Assembly: GCF_030124325.1 (NCBI RefSeq)
Contig: NZ_JASKLR010000001.1
Location: forward strand, 646,200 to 710,199
DNA length: 64,000 bases
Origin: Sinorhizobium sp. 8-89
GTDB lineage: Bacteria > Pseudomonadota > Alphaproteobacteria > Rhizobiales > Rhizobiaceae
Direction: 5' to 3'
A model generated the notes under the pieces. That model was not told the DNA's origin. It searched no databases and saw only the letters and a program-made list of their open reading frames with translations. The first letter of the stretch is position 1. Each line of letters begins with the position of its first letter. The translations under genes were made by a program, and so were the position numbers. This document shows positions 1-10,763 of this stretch, piece after piece.

Positions 1-492
1 GCCGACATCCTTGCCGGCCTGGCGCGTGCCCTCGATGACTTGCGGTCCATGCGTGAAGAGGAGGGAAGCGCGCTTGGCCAGATCCTGCTTGCGCAGGTGG
101 ATCGCATCGCGCAACTGACGGCCACGGTGGAGGGCGACCCGTCCCGCAGCCCTTCGGCGATTGCCGAAAGGCTGGCGCAGCAGGTGGCGCTGATGATGGA
201 GGGCGCATCCTCGCTCGACCGCGACAGGCTGTATGCGGAGGTCGCGCTGCTTGCCACGAAGGCGGACCTCAGGGAAGAGATCGACCGTCTCGGTTCGCAT
301 GTCGCCGCTGCCCGCGATCTTCTTGCGAAGGGCGGTCCTATTGGCCGCAAGCTCGACTTCCTGGCACAGGAATTTAACCGCGAATCGAATACGATCTGTT
401 CGAAGTCGAACGCCGCTGCCGTCTCGGCCGCCGGAATCGAGTTGAAGGTCGTGATCGATCAGTTTCGCGAACAGGTTCAGAATCTGGAGTAA
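1..492 (+). CDS. YicC family endoribonuclease, 3' part
   Basis: C-terminal part of a YicC-family protein; the frame is open from base 1, so the start lies outside the window. YicC proteins are stress-linked endoribonucleases that often sit directly before gmk, as here, with only 3 nt between this stop and the gmk start. Recognisable in the C-terminus are the alpha-helical DUF1732 region with EEIDRLGSH, GRKLDFLAQEFNRE, and NTICSKSN near the end, which are family hallmarks. The visible 163 residues correspond roughly to the last half of a protein of about 295 residues. It is probably co-transcribed and translationally coupled with gmk. Confidence 0.9.
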   Translation, partial: ADILAGLARALDDLRSMREEEGSALGQILLAQVDRIAQLTATVEGDPSRSPSAIAERLAQQVALMMEGASSLDRDRLYAEVALLATKADLREEIDRLGSHVAAARDLLAKGGPIGRKLDFLAQEFNRESNTICSKSNAAAVSAAGIELKVVIDQFREQVQNLE

Positions 493-495
493 GAC

Positions 496-1155
496 ATGAA
501 ATCGGCGACCGCTTCGCCCATCAAGATCGCCCGCCGCGGGCTGATGCTCGTGATTTCGTCGCCGTCGGGTGCCGGTAAGTCGACGATCGCCCGCAACCTG
601 CTCGAGGCCGATCCGGAACTCAGCATCTCCGTGAGCGTGACGACGCGCGCGCGGCGACCGAGCGAAATAGAGGGACGGCATTATTTTTTCAAATCGATCC
701 GTGAATTCGAGGCCCTGCGTGCGACGGATTCGTTGCTCGAATGGGCGGAGGTGCACGGCAACTTCTATGGAACCCCGCGCGATCCCGTCGAAGCCGCGAT
801 GGCCGAAGGTCGTGATATGCTCTTCGACATCGATTGGCAGGGCGCCCAGCAATTGCAGGAAAAGATGGGAGGCGATGTCGTCTCGATTTTCATCCTGCCG
901 CCGTCGATGGCCGAGTTGCAGTCGCGGCTGCACCGGCGCGCCGAAGACAGCGAAGAGGTCATCGCGACCCGGCTGGCCAATTCGCGCGCCGAGATCGAGC
1001 ATTGGCGCGAGTACGACTACATCGTCGTCAACGACGATCTCGACCGGGCGTTCTCTGCCGTCCAGGCGATTGTGGAGGCCGAACGCCTGCGCCGCGACCG
1101 CCGCCCCGGCCTGTTCGAGTTCGTCAACGGGCTGCTGACGGAAAACCCCTTTTAA
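496..1155 (+). CDS. gmk: guanylate kinase
   Basis: Phosphorylates GMP to GDP with ATP in purine salvage and biosynthesis, in the cytoplasm. At 219 residues the length is normal. The P-loop is at about residues 19-27 (SSPSGAGKS); the GMP-binding region follows ([19 protein letters not shown], then [13 protein letters not shown]), and [11 protein letters not shown] is the conserved core. The start ATG lies 3 nt after the yicC stop, giving a two-gene unit. The next gene is convergent (rsmA), and the 136-nt gap between them carries two hairpins. Confidence 0.97.
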   Translation: MKSATASPIKIARRGLMLVISSPSGAGKSTIARNLLEADPELSISVSVTTRARRPSEIEGRHYFFKSIREFEALRATDSLLEWAEVHGNFYGTPRDPVEAAMAEGRDMLFDIDWQGAQQLQEKMGGDVVSIFILPPSMAELQSRLHRRAEDSEEVIATRLANSRAEIEHWREYDYIVVNDDLDRAFSAVQAIVEAERLRRDRRPGLFEFVNGLLTENPF

Positions 1156-1291
1156 TCCAAGCGGGGCGGAGGCATCTCTGACTTGGCTGACAAGATCATT
1201 TCATTGTTTCATTGAAACAGTGAATGATGATCTCTTTGAACTTGCGCAATTCCGGACGGAAAAACCGCTACACACTCTTCCCGGAATGGCT
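1156..1291. other. gap between convergent gmk and rsmA with two inverted repeats
   Basis: The first inverted repeat is imperfect, 1194-1210 against 1214-1232 with a 3-nt loop; it is A+T-rich but has no T-run. The second pairs ATTCCGG at 1249-1255 with CCGGAAT at 1281-1287 across a 25-nt loop. They may serve as a shared 3' end for the two convergent transcripts, but neither is a textbook intrinsic terminator. Confidence 0.35.
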
Positions 1292-2122
1292 TTAACCACC
1301 GAGACAGTTCGCCAAGCGGCAAAATTCCTCGACCGTTAGCGTTTCGGCGCGCCTTTGGGGATCGATGTCGGCCCTCGCCAGCAGCGCCTCGCCACCCAGG
1401 CCTTTGAGGCTCTGACGCAGCATTTTTCGGCGTTGGCCGAAGGCGGCCTGCGTCACTTTTTCGAGGGCGGAGGCAGAGCAGGGGATCGGGTCGGCGATCG
1501 GCTCCAGATGGACGACTGACGAAGTGACCTTGGGCGGCGGCGTGAAGGCTTGCGGCGAGACGTCGAAAGCCATGCGCGCCTTTGTTCGCCAGCCACAGAG
1601 AACGCCGAGACGGCCGTAGTGGTCGTCGTCGGCACCTGCAACGATCCGCAGACCAACCTCGCGCTGAAACATCAGCGTCATCGACTGCCAGAACGGCGGC
1701 CATTGCTCCGGCAGCAGCCAGTTGACGAGAAGCTGCGTGCCGACGTTGTAGGGCAGGTTGGCGATGATGCGCACCGGACCATTGGCGAGCGTTTCGAAAG
1801 GGACCTTCAGCGCGTCCGCCTCGATTACGTCCAGCCGGCCCGGGTAATGAGCGGCGATTTCGGCCAAGGCCGGCAGGCATCGGGCGTCGCGCTCGATCGC
1901 CACGACCTTCTTGGCACCCAGCGCCAGGATCGCCCGCGTGAGGCCCCCGGGCCCAGGGCCGACTTCGATGACGGTCACATCATCGAGCGGAGCGGCCGTG
2001 CGCGCGATCTTTTGGGTGAGGTTGAGGTCGAGCAGAAAATTCTGACCAAGCGCCTTCCTTGCGTCGAGGCCATGACGCTGGATCACGTCTCTGAGTGGCG
2101 GCAGGCCGTCGAGCGCCGCCAT
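1292..2122 (-). CDS. rsmA: 16S rRNA (adenine1518/1519-N6)-dimethyltransferase RsmA/KsgA
   Basis: Dimethylates two adjacent adenines in the 3' hairpin of 16S rRNA during 30S maturation, using SAM. The protein has 276 residues, normal for the family. The SAM-binding region [15 protein letters not shown] is at about residues 50-64; the catalytic motif [14 protein letters not shown] (NLPY) lies near 119-132; the C-terminal helical domain is intact. The ATG overlaps the pdxA stop by one base (TGATG), so translation is coupled. It is the last gene of the lptF-to-rsmA block. Confidence 0.96.
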   Translation of the reverse strand: MAALDGLPPLRDVIQRHGLDARKALGQNFLLDLNLTQKIARTAAPLDDVTVIEVGPGPGGLTRAILALGAKKVVAIERDARCLPALAEIAAHYPGRLDVIEADALKVPFETLANGPVRIIANLPYNVGTQLLVNWLLPEQWPPFWQSMTLMFQREVGLRIVAGADDDHYGRLGVLCGWRTKARMAFDVSPQAFTPPPKVTSSVVHLEPIADPIPCSASALEKVTQAAFGQRRKMLRQSLKGLGGEALLARADIDPQRRAETLTVEEFCRLANCLGG

Positions 2123-3150
2123 CAGCGATGCGTCCCATCCGCATTGGCAGCGAGCTCCGCAGCCAGGCGTAGTGCCGCCAGCAGGCTATCCTCGCGCGCA
2201 ATCCCTTTTCCGGCGATGCCGAATGCAGTGCCGTGGTCCGGCGACGTCCTGATGAAGGGCAGGCCGAGCGTAGCGTTGACACTATCGTCGAAGCCAAGCG
2301 CCTTGGCGGGTATCAATGCCTGGTCATGATACATGCATATAGCGACGTCGTAGGTCTCCCTTGCGCGGTCGTGAAACATGGTATCTGCCGGAAGCGGGCC
2401 GACGACATCCAGTCCCTCGGCGCGGAGCCGGTCGATGACGGGGCGGATGAGCGCGTCGTCCTCGAGGCCGAGTGCACCGCCTTCGCCCGCATGCGGGTTG
2501 AGACCGGCGACGGCAAGGCGTGGTGCCGCCAAACCGAAGCGGCTTTGGAGATCGGCGGCCGTTACCATGCAGGTCCGGTAGATCAGTTCCGACGTCAGTG
2601 CGCCGGGAACATCTTTGAGCGGAATATGGATCGTCACGGGAACCGCCCGCAGCTTCGGCCCGGCCAGCATCATGACCGGCAGGACGGGTGCCTCGGTCGC
2701 CTTCTCCGCGAGGTGCGCGAGGTATTCGGTGTGGCCGGGAAAGCGGAAGCCGGCTTCGTACAGCACCGCTTTCGCAATGGGGTTGGTGGCCACGGCCGAC
2801 GCGTCGCCGGCCATGACGAGCCGCACGGCGGCATCGATGGCGCCGGTGACTGCGGAGGCGTTGGCGGCATTGGGTTCGCCGGCGACGACCGGAGCGGTGC
2901 AGCGGATCGGCAATACGGGCAGGGCCCCCGCGAAGACGGAGGATGCCTGGAGGCAATCGGTCTCCGTTATCGGCACGATCTGGCCGAGTGCCTTTGCCCG
3001 GTCCGAAAGCACCGAAGGATCGCCAATCAAAAGGAAGGGCGGCGTCGCCCGCGTCTCGCGCCTTGCCCACACGGCCAGGCTGATATCCGGGCCAATACCG
3101 GCCGGATCGCCCATCGTCAGGGCGATCGGTCTGCCGCTCGTCTTGTTCAT
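2122..3150 (-). CDS. pdxA: 4-hydroxythreonine-4-phosphate dehydrogenase
   Basis: Oxidises 4-phosphohydroxy-L-threonine with NAD(P)+ in the DXP-dependent pathway to pyridoxal 5'-phosphate. 342 residues. Hallmarks seen: N-terminal [14 protein letters not shown], the metal-site histidines in [44 protein letters not shown], and the C-terminal [16 protein letters not shown]. It lies 11 nt after the SurA-like gene and overlaps rsmA, the gene order surA-pdxA-rsmA being widespread in proteobacteria. Confidence 0.97.
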   Translation of the reverse strand: MNKTSGRPIALTMGDPAGIGPDISLAVWARRETRATPPFLLIGDPSVLSDRAKALGQIVPITETDCLQASSVFAGALPVLPIRCTAPVVAGEPNAANASAVTGAIDAAVRLVMAGDASAVATNPIAKAVLYEAGFRFPGHTEYLAHLAEKATEAPVLPVMMLAGPKLRAVPVTIHIPLKDVPGALTSELIYRTCMVTAADLQSRFGLAAPRLAVAGLNPHAGEGGALGLEDDALIRPVIDRLRAEGLDVVGPLPADTMFHDRARETYDVAICMYHDQALIPAKALGFDDSVNATLGLPFIRTSPDHGTAFGIAGKGIAREDSLLAALRLAAELAANADGTHR

Positions 3151-3161
3151 GATAGCCCGTG

Positions 3162-4097
3162 TTACTTGTTGATGATCCGCGCCTTCTCACGCAGTTCTTC
3201 GAGGTACTTCGCGCTGTTCGGGTCTTCGCCGCCGGACTTCTTCTTGCCGAGATCCTCGGCACGGAAGACGATTTCGGCGGCAGTGTCGTCGTTGACCTGA
3301 CGCTTCTTGCAGATGGCAAGATATTCGACACCCTTTTCGGTGACGCGTGTGCCGGTCGTCATGCCGTCGCCAGCTTTTTCGACGAGCGGCTTCCAATCTT
3401 CCGGCAATTGCTGGGCAAGCACCCGGCCAAGGCTGCGAATCGAGACGTCGCGATAATTGGCTGCGAAGGCCTTGGACGTTTCGCAACCGGGGAATTGCGA
3501 GCGCGAAGCGTTGGCTTCAGCCTGTCGTTTTGCGGTAATCGCGCCGCGCTTCGATTCCGGAATGACGAAGATGACCTGCTGCAGGAAATATTCCGTCGTC
3601 ACCGGCTTGTTGCCGCCGCCTTCCATCATGCGCTTCACAAGATCGCCTCCGGACAGGCGGTTGGCATTGCCATAGCGGAAGTTAACGACGCGCGGCCAAC
3701 TCATCTGGACGGCGATATACTGCTTGAAATGATCGACGCCGACACCGGACTGATCGAGGATCTTGCCGAGTTGCTCGGGCGACAGCTTGTTTCCAGATGC
3801 AAAACGCGCAAAAGCCGCGTCAACGTCCTGCGTACTAACCGATTGCTGGACGCGCGCGATCTCGGAGCGCTTCAGCACTTCGTCGATAAGTTGCTGCTTC
3901 GCTTCCTCTGCGCCGCCACGCTGCCGTTGAAGGCGAATGAAGGCCACGCGTTTCGCGATGTCGCCCGAAGTGATCACGACATTGTTGACGATCACCTTGA
4001 CCGCGCTCGCGGCCTGTGCCGTCGCGCACACAGCGACGCTCAGCGTGCCGGCAAGCACCAGCGCCGACAGCGCCCTCAGGATAGATTTCCCGCCCAT
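3162..4097 (-). CDS. SurA-like periplasmic chaperone / peptidylprolyl isomerase
   Basis: Putative periplasmic folding factor for outer-membrane proteins. A signal peptide of about 30 residues (hydrophobic core [15 protein letters not shown], cleavage near AQA-AS) precedes a SurA N-terminal-type helical domain ([19 protein letters not shown]). The C-terminal part resembles a single degenerate parvulin domain, so isomerase activity is not assured; at 311 residues it is shorter than E. coli SurA, which has two such domains. It is encoded between lptD and pdxA, matching the usual lptD-surA context and a role in LptD and porin assembly. Confidence 0.85.
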   Translation of the reverse strand: MGGKSILRALSALVLAGTLSVAVCATAQAASAVKVIVNNVVITSGDIAKRVAFIRLQRQRGGAEEAKQQLIDEVLKRSEIARVQQSVSTQDVDAAFARFASGNKLSPEQLGKILDQSGVGVDHFKQYIAVQMSWPRVVNFRYGNANRLSGGDLVKRMMEGGGNKPVTTEYFLQQVIFVIPESKRGAITAKRQAEANASRSQFPGCETSKAFAANYRDVSIRSLGRVLAQQLPEDWKPLVEKAGDGMTTGTRVTEKGVEYLAICKKRQVNDDTAAEIVFRAEDLGKKKSGGEDPNSAKYLEELREKARIINK

Positions 4098-4315
4098 AGT
4101 CTTTCCTTGTCCGTCCCGCGCCCCATTTGCCTGCGGCCTTCTTTGGACCGCAAGCCTGCGCCTTCCCTACGTCAGTTGGAGGAAATGCATAATACATGCG
4201 GCCAAACGATGACAAGACCACATGGGCAAACCTTGAGCGTTGCACGTCTTCGCGACGTTCAACATCGCTACAGCCGATAGAGCAAAGCAAAGGCTACGGC
4301 GCCCAGGCCCAGAAC

Positions 4316-6664
4316 TCAGTAGTAGTCCAGTTCCTCGAATGTCGTATCGCCAACGTCGATGTCGCCGAGCGTGCGGAAGCTGATACGAGCGCCGATCGAC
4401 CAGTCGTTCGCCACTGAACTGTCGGTATCGCGCTCCTGCTGGTAGACGATCGAGAACAACGTATCCTGATCATCGTAGGTAATGCCGAAGCCGTTGCGTG
4501 ATATCACATCGTTGTTGATGTCATAGGTCAATGCTCCGAACACCGACCAATAATCGTGGAACCTGAAGGCGGCGGCCGTCTGGATTTCATCCTGGTCGGA
4601 GGGCGATCCGTAAATCGGCTGCGCTTCGATGCGCGTGTAGGTCAGAGCCGCCTGCCACGTCAGGCCGAGATAGCCGACCGTCGCATCGGCACGGCGCAGA
4701 TCGAAGTCGCTTTCGTCCAGTCGCCCGGAGAGACTTGCCATCAGACCGGAAGGCGCGTCGATGCCGAACATCGCGACATAGTCGGAACTCTTGGTCTCCA
4801 GTCCCGAATCCGCGCCGACCTTGACGAGATCGTCGGTTGCGAAGGAATTGAGCCCGCCAAGGTGGAACGATTGGCCGGCGATCGCGCGCAAACCGTAACC
4901 GTTGTCGAAATTTCCTGTGTAGCGGATGCCGAGATTCGCGCGCGTTCCGCCTTCGATACGATCGAAACCGGAAAATTTGTCACGATCGAAAAGGTTGGTT
5001 GCATCGAAGACGAAGCTCTGTGCGTCTTCGTTGGGGAGGCCACCGGCATGCTGTTCGTCCGGGCGGGCATAGATCTGCCCGATTGGCTCCAGCACGTGGC
5101 TGCTGTTCTCACCGGCAAAGAGAATCGGATAGCGCGCCTCGAGACCGGCGGTCAGCATGCGCCGCGTTGCCGCGTCGCTGTCGATGTAGTTACCCGTGTA
5201 GTCAGGGCCCGGGTCGTCCATGCTGAGGCCCAGGGCATCGCCGCGTGCAGCGAGCAATGGCGTCAGGACGAGACCGCCCGGAGCAATGAATGTCCGTTTC
5301 CATTCGAGCTCCGCTGTCAGGCGGTGCGAAGTGCCCTCGAGGCCGCGGAAGCGCTCGACGCCAAGGACGTTGATGTTGTCCAGCCGGTTGCGCTTGATGT
5401 TCGTGAGATTGACGTCTGCATTGAGTTCGCCGCCCAAAACCGGTTGCGGCGCGGTGTAGGAATAGTCGAGGACCTGCGCCGCCGGCTGCTGATTCTCCTC
5501 GAGGCTGTTCGGGTCGGCGTCCTGGATGTCGAAATAGAAGGCGCGCAAGTCGAAGTAGTTGCGCTTGCCGAGACCGGTCAGATGGGCCTGATTGACATAG
5601 GTCGTGCCGTCGAAGCTCTCCAGATCGTAGGTCTTGGCAAAGTTGGCGTCGGACTGGACGAGCACGTTCCAGCCAAAGGTCCAGCGCGGATTGATCTCGA
5701 ATTCGCCCTTGGAAGCCACCATGCCGCGGTTGGTTTCCTCGGCATCGACCGTTCCGGGCGTGAACTGATCCTTGTCGAGCTGACTGATGCCAGCCACGTT
5801 CAGCGTGTGCAAGCCGTTATGGAACGATTGGCGGAACTCGCCCTCGAGCAAAAAGCCTTGCCGGGTCAATCCTGTCGCGGTGAGGGTTGCGTCCATATAG
5901 GGCGAGATCGCCCAGTAGTAGGGCACGCCCACACCGGCGCCCAGCTTTTGCGCATACCGGAACTTCGGAAACAGAAAACCGCTCTTGCGCTTGACCGTGT
6001 GGTCCGGGATTTCCATCACCGGAATATAGGCGATCGGTTTGCCGAAGAGCTCGAAATGGGCGTTCTCAAGCCGAATCGTGCGCGTCCTGCCGTTGTGGAT
6101 CACACGCTCCGCCTTGATGTGCCACAGGGAACGGTGTTCCGGCTTGATATTGCAGGGCGTGCAGGCAGTGTAGACGGCCTTGTTGAGAATGAACTCCTCG
6201 CCGTTGCGACGTTCACCGCTTTCCGCCGCCAGCCGCGTCAGATCGGTCGTTTCGATCCGCAGGGCCTGGACGAAACCGTTGCCGAAATCGTCGGTGACAT
6301 CCATCTTGTCGGCGTAGACGATGTTACCATCCGGTTCGATCAACTGGATCTCGCCGCTTGCCATGATACGCCCCGACTTCTGGTCGTAGACGACTTGACG
6401 GGCGACCATCTTGTAGCCGCCGTATTCGATCTGAACGTTGCCGCGCACGGTCACGGTTTCCGCGTCGCGATTGTAGACGAGCTCATTCGCGGACAGCAGC
6501 AGCTTTTCGTCAGCCGGAATGTTCGGCTGCAGCGAATCGATTCGTGCCGATGTGTCTTGCGCCAGGGCAGGCGCATTGATTCCCATGGCAAGTGTATGCA
6601 ACGCCACGCCCGCGAGCAGGGTAGCATTGATCAGCTTCATGCGTTTGCGGTTGCCTACCGCCAC
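4316..6664 (-). CDS. lptD: LPS-assembly outer-membrane protein LptD
   Basis: Outer-membrane beta-barrel that, with LptE, inserts lipopolysaccharide into the outer leaflet. 782 residues. A signal peptide (MKLINATLLAGVALHTL region) is followed by an OstA/LptA-like jelly-roll domain at about residues 45-160 (LLLSANELVYNRDAETVTVRG), then a long barrel ending in aromatic-rich strands with EELDYY at the C-terminus. A CTPC pair lies near residue 170. The start is taken as GTG at 6664, preceded by AGGAGG 7 nt upstream and overlapping the lptG stop (TAGTG); an internal ATG at 6640 is the alternative. Confidence 0.95.
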   Translation of the reverse strand: MAVGNRKRMKLINATLLAGVALHTLAMGINAPALAQDTSARIDSLQPNIPADEKLLLSANELVYNRDAETVTVRGNVQIEYGGYKMVARQVVYDQKSGRIMASGEIQLIEPDGNIVYADKMDVTDDFGNGFVQALRIETTDLTRLAAESGERRNGEEFILNKAVYTACTPCNIKPEHRSLWHIKAERVIHNGRTRTIRLENAHFELFGKPIAYIPVMEIPDHTVKRKSGFLFPKFRYAQKLGAGVGVPYYWAISPYMDATLTATGLTRQGFLLEGEFRQSFHNGLHTLNVAGISQLDKDQFTPGTVDAEETNRGMVASKGEFEINPRWTFGWNVLVQSDANFAKTYDLESFDGTTYVNQAHLTGLGKRNYFDLRAFYFDIQDADPNSLEENQQPAAQVLDYSYTAPQPVLGGELNADVNLTNIKRNRLDNINVLGVERFRGLEGTSHRLTAELEWKRTFIAPGGLVLTPLLAARGDALGLSMDDPGPDYTGNYIDSDAATRRMLTAGLEARYPILFAGENSSHVLEPIGQIYARPDEQHAGGLPNEDAQSFVFDATNLFDRDKFSGFDRIEGGTRANLGIRYTGNFDNGYGLRAIAGQSFHLGGLNSFATDDLVKVGADSGLETKSSDYVAMFGIDAPSGLMASLSGRLDESDFDLRRADATVGYLGLTWQAALTYTRIEAQPIYGSPSDQDEIQTAAAFRFHDYWSVFGALTYDINNDVISRNGFGITYDDQDTLFSIVYQQERDTDSSVANDWSIGARISFRTLGDIDVGDTTFEELDYY

Positions 6665-7746
6665 TAGCCATCCTCCTGATGAAGTAGAATCGTCGAGCCC
6701 AGCGCCATCGCTACAACAACTGGCAACCAGGCTGCAACGAACGGAGGCACGATACCGCTGGTCCCGAATGCTTTGACAAGCACGGTGACGACATAAAGCA
6801 CGAAGCCCGAGAGGATTCCACCGAGAATTACGGAGCGCGATTGGTTGAACCGGCTAAATTTTAAAGAGACGCATGCAGCGATCAAAGTCATCGCCACGAG
6901 CAATAGCGGCAGAGACAGCAGGGAGTGGAACTGCGTTTCCATGCCGTTGGTCGAAAAGCCGAAGGATCGGGCCACTTCGATCTTGCGCGGAAGGTCAAAA
7001 AACTGAATGGAATCAGCCTTTGCCAGACGCTCCTGCACGAATTCCGCCTTCAGATTTGTGGGCAGCTGTGCCGTTTCCTGACGACGGGGGAGCTTGCCGT
7101 TGCCCGTTTCGGTAACCCCGTTAAGAAGCCAGTAACCATCTTCGAGTTTCGCCGACCTCGCATCCTGTCTCAGGACGATCGTTCCCTGTGGATCGAAGTG
7201 GATGACGGTGACATTGATCAGCTCCGTTCCGCCCTTCTGAACCGAGCGCGCTCCGATGATCGTATCGGTGCCATTGTAGATCTGGCGCAGCCAGGGAATC
7301 GAATTCGTTTCGGCGGAACGGGACGAGCCCCACTCGGCTTCGAGCGCCTCAGCCCTCTTCGTGCCCCAGGCGGCAAGCGGGTTGAGGATGGCGACGGCGA
7401 GCAAGCCGAAAAGAAACGCACCGAGGACGAAGGGTCGAAGGAATTGCCAGACGGAAATGCCGGCCGCCCGTGTGACGACCAATTCGTAGCGGCGGTTCAG
7501 CGAGATCAATGCGGCCATCGCGGCAAAGAGCGCGATGAAGGGGACCGTCTGCTGCATGATCGTCGGGATGCGAAACGTCGTCATCAGCAGCGCGCCGCTC
7601 ACCGAATAGTGGGGCAACGCCGACATGCGGCTGGCAAGCTCACTGAAATCGATGATGAAGATCAGCGCGAAGATACCGACGAGAAACCAGAACGTCGTGA
7701 TCGTGTAGCGCTTGAAGAAATAACGTCCGAGGGTGTCGAGGATCAT
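6664..7746 (-). CDS. lptG: LPS export ABC transporter permease LptG
   Basis: Inner-membrane permease of the LptB2FG transporter that extracts LPS from the membrane. 360 residues: N-terminal YFFKRYTITTFWFLVG segment, TM helices at about 15-35, 60-85 and 100-125, a large periplasmic beta-jelly-roll, then three C-terminal helices (LLSLPLLLVAMTLIAACVSL and following). YjgP/YjgQ family. It overlaps lptF by 4 nt (ATGA) and lptD by 3 nt, so the three are translationally coupled. Confidence 0.96.
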   Translation of the reverse strand: MILDTLGRYFFKRYTITTFWFLVGIFALIFIIDFSELASRMSALPHYSVSGALLMTTFRIPTIMQQTVPFIALFAAMAALISLNRRYELVVTRAAGISVWQFLRPFVLGAFLFGLLAVAILNPLAAWGTKRAEALEAEWGSSRSAETNSIPWLRQIYNGTDTIIGARSVQKGGTELINVTVIHFDPQGTIVLRQDARSAKLEDGYWLLNGVTETGNGKLPRRQETAQLPTNLKAEFVQERLAKADSIQFFDLPRKIEVARSFGFSTNGMETQFHSLLSLPLLLVAMTLIAACVSLKFSRFNQSRSVILGGILSGFVLYVVTVLVKAFGTSGIVPPFVAAWLPVVVAMALGSTILLHQEDG

Positions 7747-8915
7747 GATGCCTGCTCCCCGTCAGCACCCGCCGGCCGCATGAAGCGCAGCCGGACGAGG
7801 AGTTCGGACAGCTTTTCCCGCCATGTCGTCGGTATGTCGAGGCGGCGATTGCTGACAAGCTGATGAATCGCGAATGCCCCGGTCGCCAGTGGAATGAAAT
7901 ACATGAGCGGAACGAACCAGAAGGAGTCCTCGGCACTGTTTCCCGCATAGAACGTCATCCATCGAATGACAAGCGCTGCTCCGAGTGCACTGATCATCGG
8001 ATGTACGCGCGCCTCTCGGTGGGAGCGCGCATCACTGCTGACCACCAGCGCGATGAGGCCGAACAGCAACGGGAAAGTCCACTCGGTGAGGCGGCGATTG
8101 AGTTCCGCTGTGAACGTCAACGGCGATCTTTTGAAGGCCGGATCGTTCGGATCGGGGTTGAGCAGGTAGAAAAGGTCGCGATCCTTGGCCCGGATATTCG
8201 CCTCGCCAGCCATCCTGGTCATATCCGTCAGGTCGAAAGCATAGGAGTCGAACTTGATGACGGAGACGCCGCCATCCGGCAGCTTGCGGTGGACCTCTCC
8301 GTCTTTCATCACCAGGGCCGAGCTCTCCTCGTCGACGGCACCCTCACGAGCGTAATAGACGAGCTCGAAATTCGGATTGCGCGAATCGGCAACGAAGATG
8401 CCTTGCAGGACGCCGCCGCTGCGGCGGGCGCCGACCTGCACATAAAGCCCGTCGGTGATCTTTCGGAAGGAGTTCTCCTGCACGACGGCGGAGAGCAAGT
8501 CGGCATGCGCCGTCGCTATCATCCGGCGCACCGCGACGCGAGAGTACGGCTCGACGAAGTTGTCGATGGCAAAGGACAGCACGCTCAATCCGGCCGCAAG
8601 ATAGATGACGGGCCGGATAATCGACATGCGGGAACTGCCGGCCGCGTTCAGCACGGTCAGTTCCGAATCGGTGTTCATCGCGCTCAGCGTCTGTGTCACA
8701 CCGATGATAAGCGCGAACGGGAGAATGATCGGAACGACAGACGGGAGAATCAGTGTCGCGAGTTTCAGGAAAGCGAAGATCGACTGACCGCTGTCGGTGA
8801 CCAGGTTCACGTTCGTGAGCGCTTGTGTCGTCCACACGATTCCCATCAGCGGCAGAAGCGTTGCGAGGAACATGGTCGCGGCGCGTCGGAAGATGTAGCG
8901 TTCGATCAGCTTCAT
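7743..8915 (-). CDS. lptF: LPS export ABC transporter permease LptF
   Basis: Partner permease of LptG in LptB2FG. 390 residues, with the family start MKLIERYIFRRAATMFLAT, TM helices in the first 130 residues, a periplasmic domain (TDGLYVQVGARRSGG, EGEVHRKLPDGG-like stretch) and C-terminal helices (TFPLLFGLIALVVSS onward). The tail after about residue 355 is longer than in E. coli. It is the first gene of the minus-strand operon; its promoter should lie in the 320-nt gap shared with divergent pepA. Confidence 0.96.
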   Translation of the reverse strand: MKLIERYIFRRAATMFLATLLPLMGIVWTTQALTNVNLVTDSGQSIFAFLKLATLILPSVVPIILPFALIIGVTQTLSAMNTDSELTVLNAAGSSRMSIIRPVIYLAAGLSVLSFAIDNFVEPYSRVAVRRMIATAHADLLSAVVQENSFRKITDGLYVQVGARRSGGVLQGIFVADSRNPNFELVYYAREGAVDEESSALVMKDGEVHRKLPDGGVSVIKFDSYAFDLTDMTRMAGEANIRAKDRDLFYLLNPDPNDPAFKRSPLTFTAELNRRLTEWTFPLLFGLIALVVSSDARSHREARVHPMISALGAALVIRWMTFYAGNSAEDSFWFVPLMYFIPLATGAFAIHQLVSNRRLDIPTTWREKLSELLVRLRFMRPAGADGEQAS

Positions 8916-9235
8916 GTCCGTATCCGGTCCAAAATCCTGCTCAAGTTTCCGTGCCCCTCCGCCGTCACGACCCCGTTCAGTGGCTCGCTTTGCGCCCGGA
9001 CCGGCTCTCCGCCGGCTGCTCCGCTCGAATCCGATTCTCGAACGGCAGGGCTAATATAAGGCGAACAACTGCAGTTAACCGCATGTAAACACGTGTGAGC
9101 ATCTTGCCAAGCGGTTCAAAAGCGAGAAGGGTGCGCGCCACCACTTTGACGGTGGCCGGCGTTGCGAATGTTTGCCACTGTAACCGTCCGGTAACAGAGC
9201 GGGCGGGCCTAAATCAGAACTGCCCGGAGTGTTAT
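8916..9235. other. divergent intergenic region lptF / pepA
   Basis: 320 nt between two divergently read genes, so it should hold both promoters. I see no convincing sigma-70 box pair, no long palindrome and no hairpin followed by a T-run. The plus-strand frame upstream of pepA is open through part of this stretch, but it lacks protein-like character. Confidence 0.6.
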
Positions 9236-10729
9236 ATGCCGATGAAATTCGAGTTCGCTTTCAGTAAGTCCCATCGCCCGGCCGGCGGCGTCGCCGTCCT
9301 TCTTCAGGTCGCCGGTAGCAAGGAAGCGGCCGGTGCGACAGTCGTCGATCCGGAAGGCGTTTTGCCGAAGGCCGCGAAGATCGGCAAGTTCACCGGCAAG
9401 GCGCTTTCGACACTCGATATCGTCGCTCCTCACGGATCGCCGGCCGACCGAATTCTCCTTTTCGGGGTCGGCGACGCGGCGGTACTGACGGATCACGACT
9501 GGTTGAAGGCGGGCGGCGCGGTTGCCGCGAAGCTACGTTCCGCTGAAAAGGTCACGGTCTTTCTCGATGCGCCGGGTGTCGACGTCACGGGCAAGGCTGT
9601 GGCGGATTTCGCCCTCGGCATGGAGATGAACGCCTATTCCTTCGACAGCTACAAGACCAAGAAATCCGACGACGACTCGAAGCCCCATCAAAAGCCGATC
9701 AAAGTCACCATCGTTAGCGGCATGGTGATCGCCGCGAAGAAGGCGTTCGTTACCGCTCAGGCGATCGGCGAAGGCGTGTTCCTGGCGCGCGATCTCGTTA
9801 ACGAGCCGGCCAACGTGCTTGGGCCAGTCGAGTTCGCGGCCAAGGCGAAGGAACTGGAAAAGCTCGGCGTCGACGTCGAAATCCTGACCGAGCGGGAGAT
9901 GAAGAAACTCGGAATGGGCGCGTTGCTCGGCGTCGCCCAGGGATCTTCCAGGCCGCCGCGCCTCGTCATCATGCAGTGGAAAGGCGGGAAGGCGAAAGAG
10001 AAGCCTATCGCCTTCATCGGCAAGGGCGTCGTTTTCGATACCGGCGGCATTTCGATCAAGCCTGCTTCGGGCATGGAGGAGATGAAGGGCGACATGGGGG
10101 GCGCCGCCGCGGTTACCGGCCTCATGCATGTGCTCGCCGCGCGGCAGGCAAACGTTAACGCAGTCGGCATCATCGGGCTCGTCGAGAACATGCCGGACGG
10201 CAGTGCCCAGAGGCCGGGCGACATCGTGACGTCGATGTCCGGCCAGACGATCGAGGTGATCAATACGGATGCCGAAGGCAGGCTCGTCCTCTGCGATGCG
10301 CTCTGGTATTGCAACGATCGCTTCAAGCCGCAGGCGATGATCGATCTGGCGACGCTCACCGGCGCAATAATGGTGGCGCTCAGCAGCCACTATGCCGGGC
10401 TGTTCTCGAATGACGACCGCCTTGCCGAACGGCTGCTTGCAGCCGGCTCCACGACGCAGGAGCGCCTCTGGCGGATGCCGCTCGGCAAAGAATACGACAA
10501 GATGATCGACAGCAAGTTCGCCGACATGAAGAATACGGGCGGTCGCCACGGCGGCTCGGTGACGGCGGCGCAATTCCTTAAGCGCTTCGTAAGGGATACG
10601 CCGTGGGCGCATCTCGACATCGCCGGAACGGCGATGGGTTCGCCGACCGATGAGATCAACCAGTCCTGGGGCTCCGGTTTCGGCGTGCGCCTCCTCGACG
10701 AACTGGTCCGCGCGAGCTACGAGTCCTGA
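9236..10729 (+). CDS. pepA: leucyl aminopeptidase (M17)
   Basis: Two-metal hexameric cytosolic aminopeptidase that removes N-terminal residues; in some bacteria PepA also binds DNA in Xer recombination. 497 residues from ATG 9236 (MPMKFEF). The catalytic region contains the family signature [10 protein letters not shown] and the metal-binding segment [15 protein letters not shown] with [11 protein letters not shown]. The open frame extends upstream to 9095 but that part looks non-coding; the second ATG at 9242 is an alternative start. A 34-nt gap to holC suggests co-transcription, the same pairing as in many proteobacteria. Confidence 0.95.
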   Translation: MPMKFEFAFSKSHRPAGGVAVLLQVAGSKEAAGATVVDPEGVLPKAAKIGKFTGKALSTLDIVAPHGSPADRILLFGVGDAAVLTDHDWLKAGGAVAAKLRSAEKVTVFLDAPGVDVTGKAVADFALGMEMNAYSFDSYKTKKSDDDSKPHQKPIKVTIVSGMVIAAKKAFVTAQAIGEGVFLARDLVNEPANVLGPVEFAAKAKELEKLGVDVEILTEREMKKLGMGALLGVAQGSSRPPRLVIMQWKGGKAKEKPIAFIGKGVVFDTGGISIKPASGMEEMKGDMGGAAAVTGLMHVLAARQANVNAVGIIGLVENMPDGSAQRPGDIVTSMSGQTIEVINTDAEGRLVLCDALWYCNDRFKPQAMIDLATLTGAIMVALSSHYAGLFSNDDRLAERLLAAGSTTQERLWRMPLGKEYDKMIDSKFADMKNTGGRHGGSVTAAQFLKRFVRDTPWAHLDIAGTAMGSPTDEINQSWGSGFGVRLLDELVRASYES

Positions 10730-10763
10730 TCGTTAGCGCGGCAGGTGTCCGGGAGAGGGCGGT

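Noticed and set aside
1550-3300. Long plus-strand open frames over rsmA and pdxA
   Set aside because: Shadows of the minus-strand genes.
4556-6667. 703-codon open frame on the plus strand
   Set aside because: It is antisense to lptD, driven by codon bias; no start context or protein-like features.
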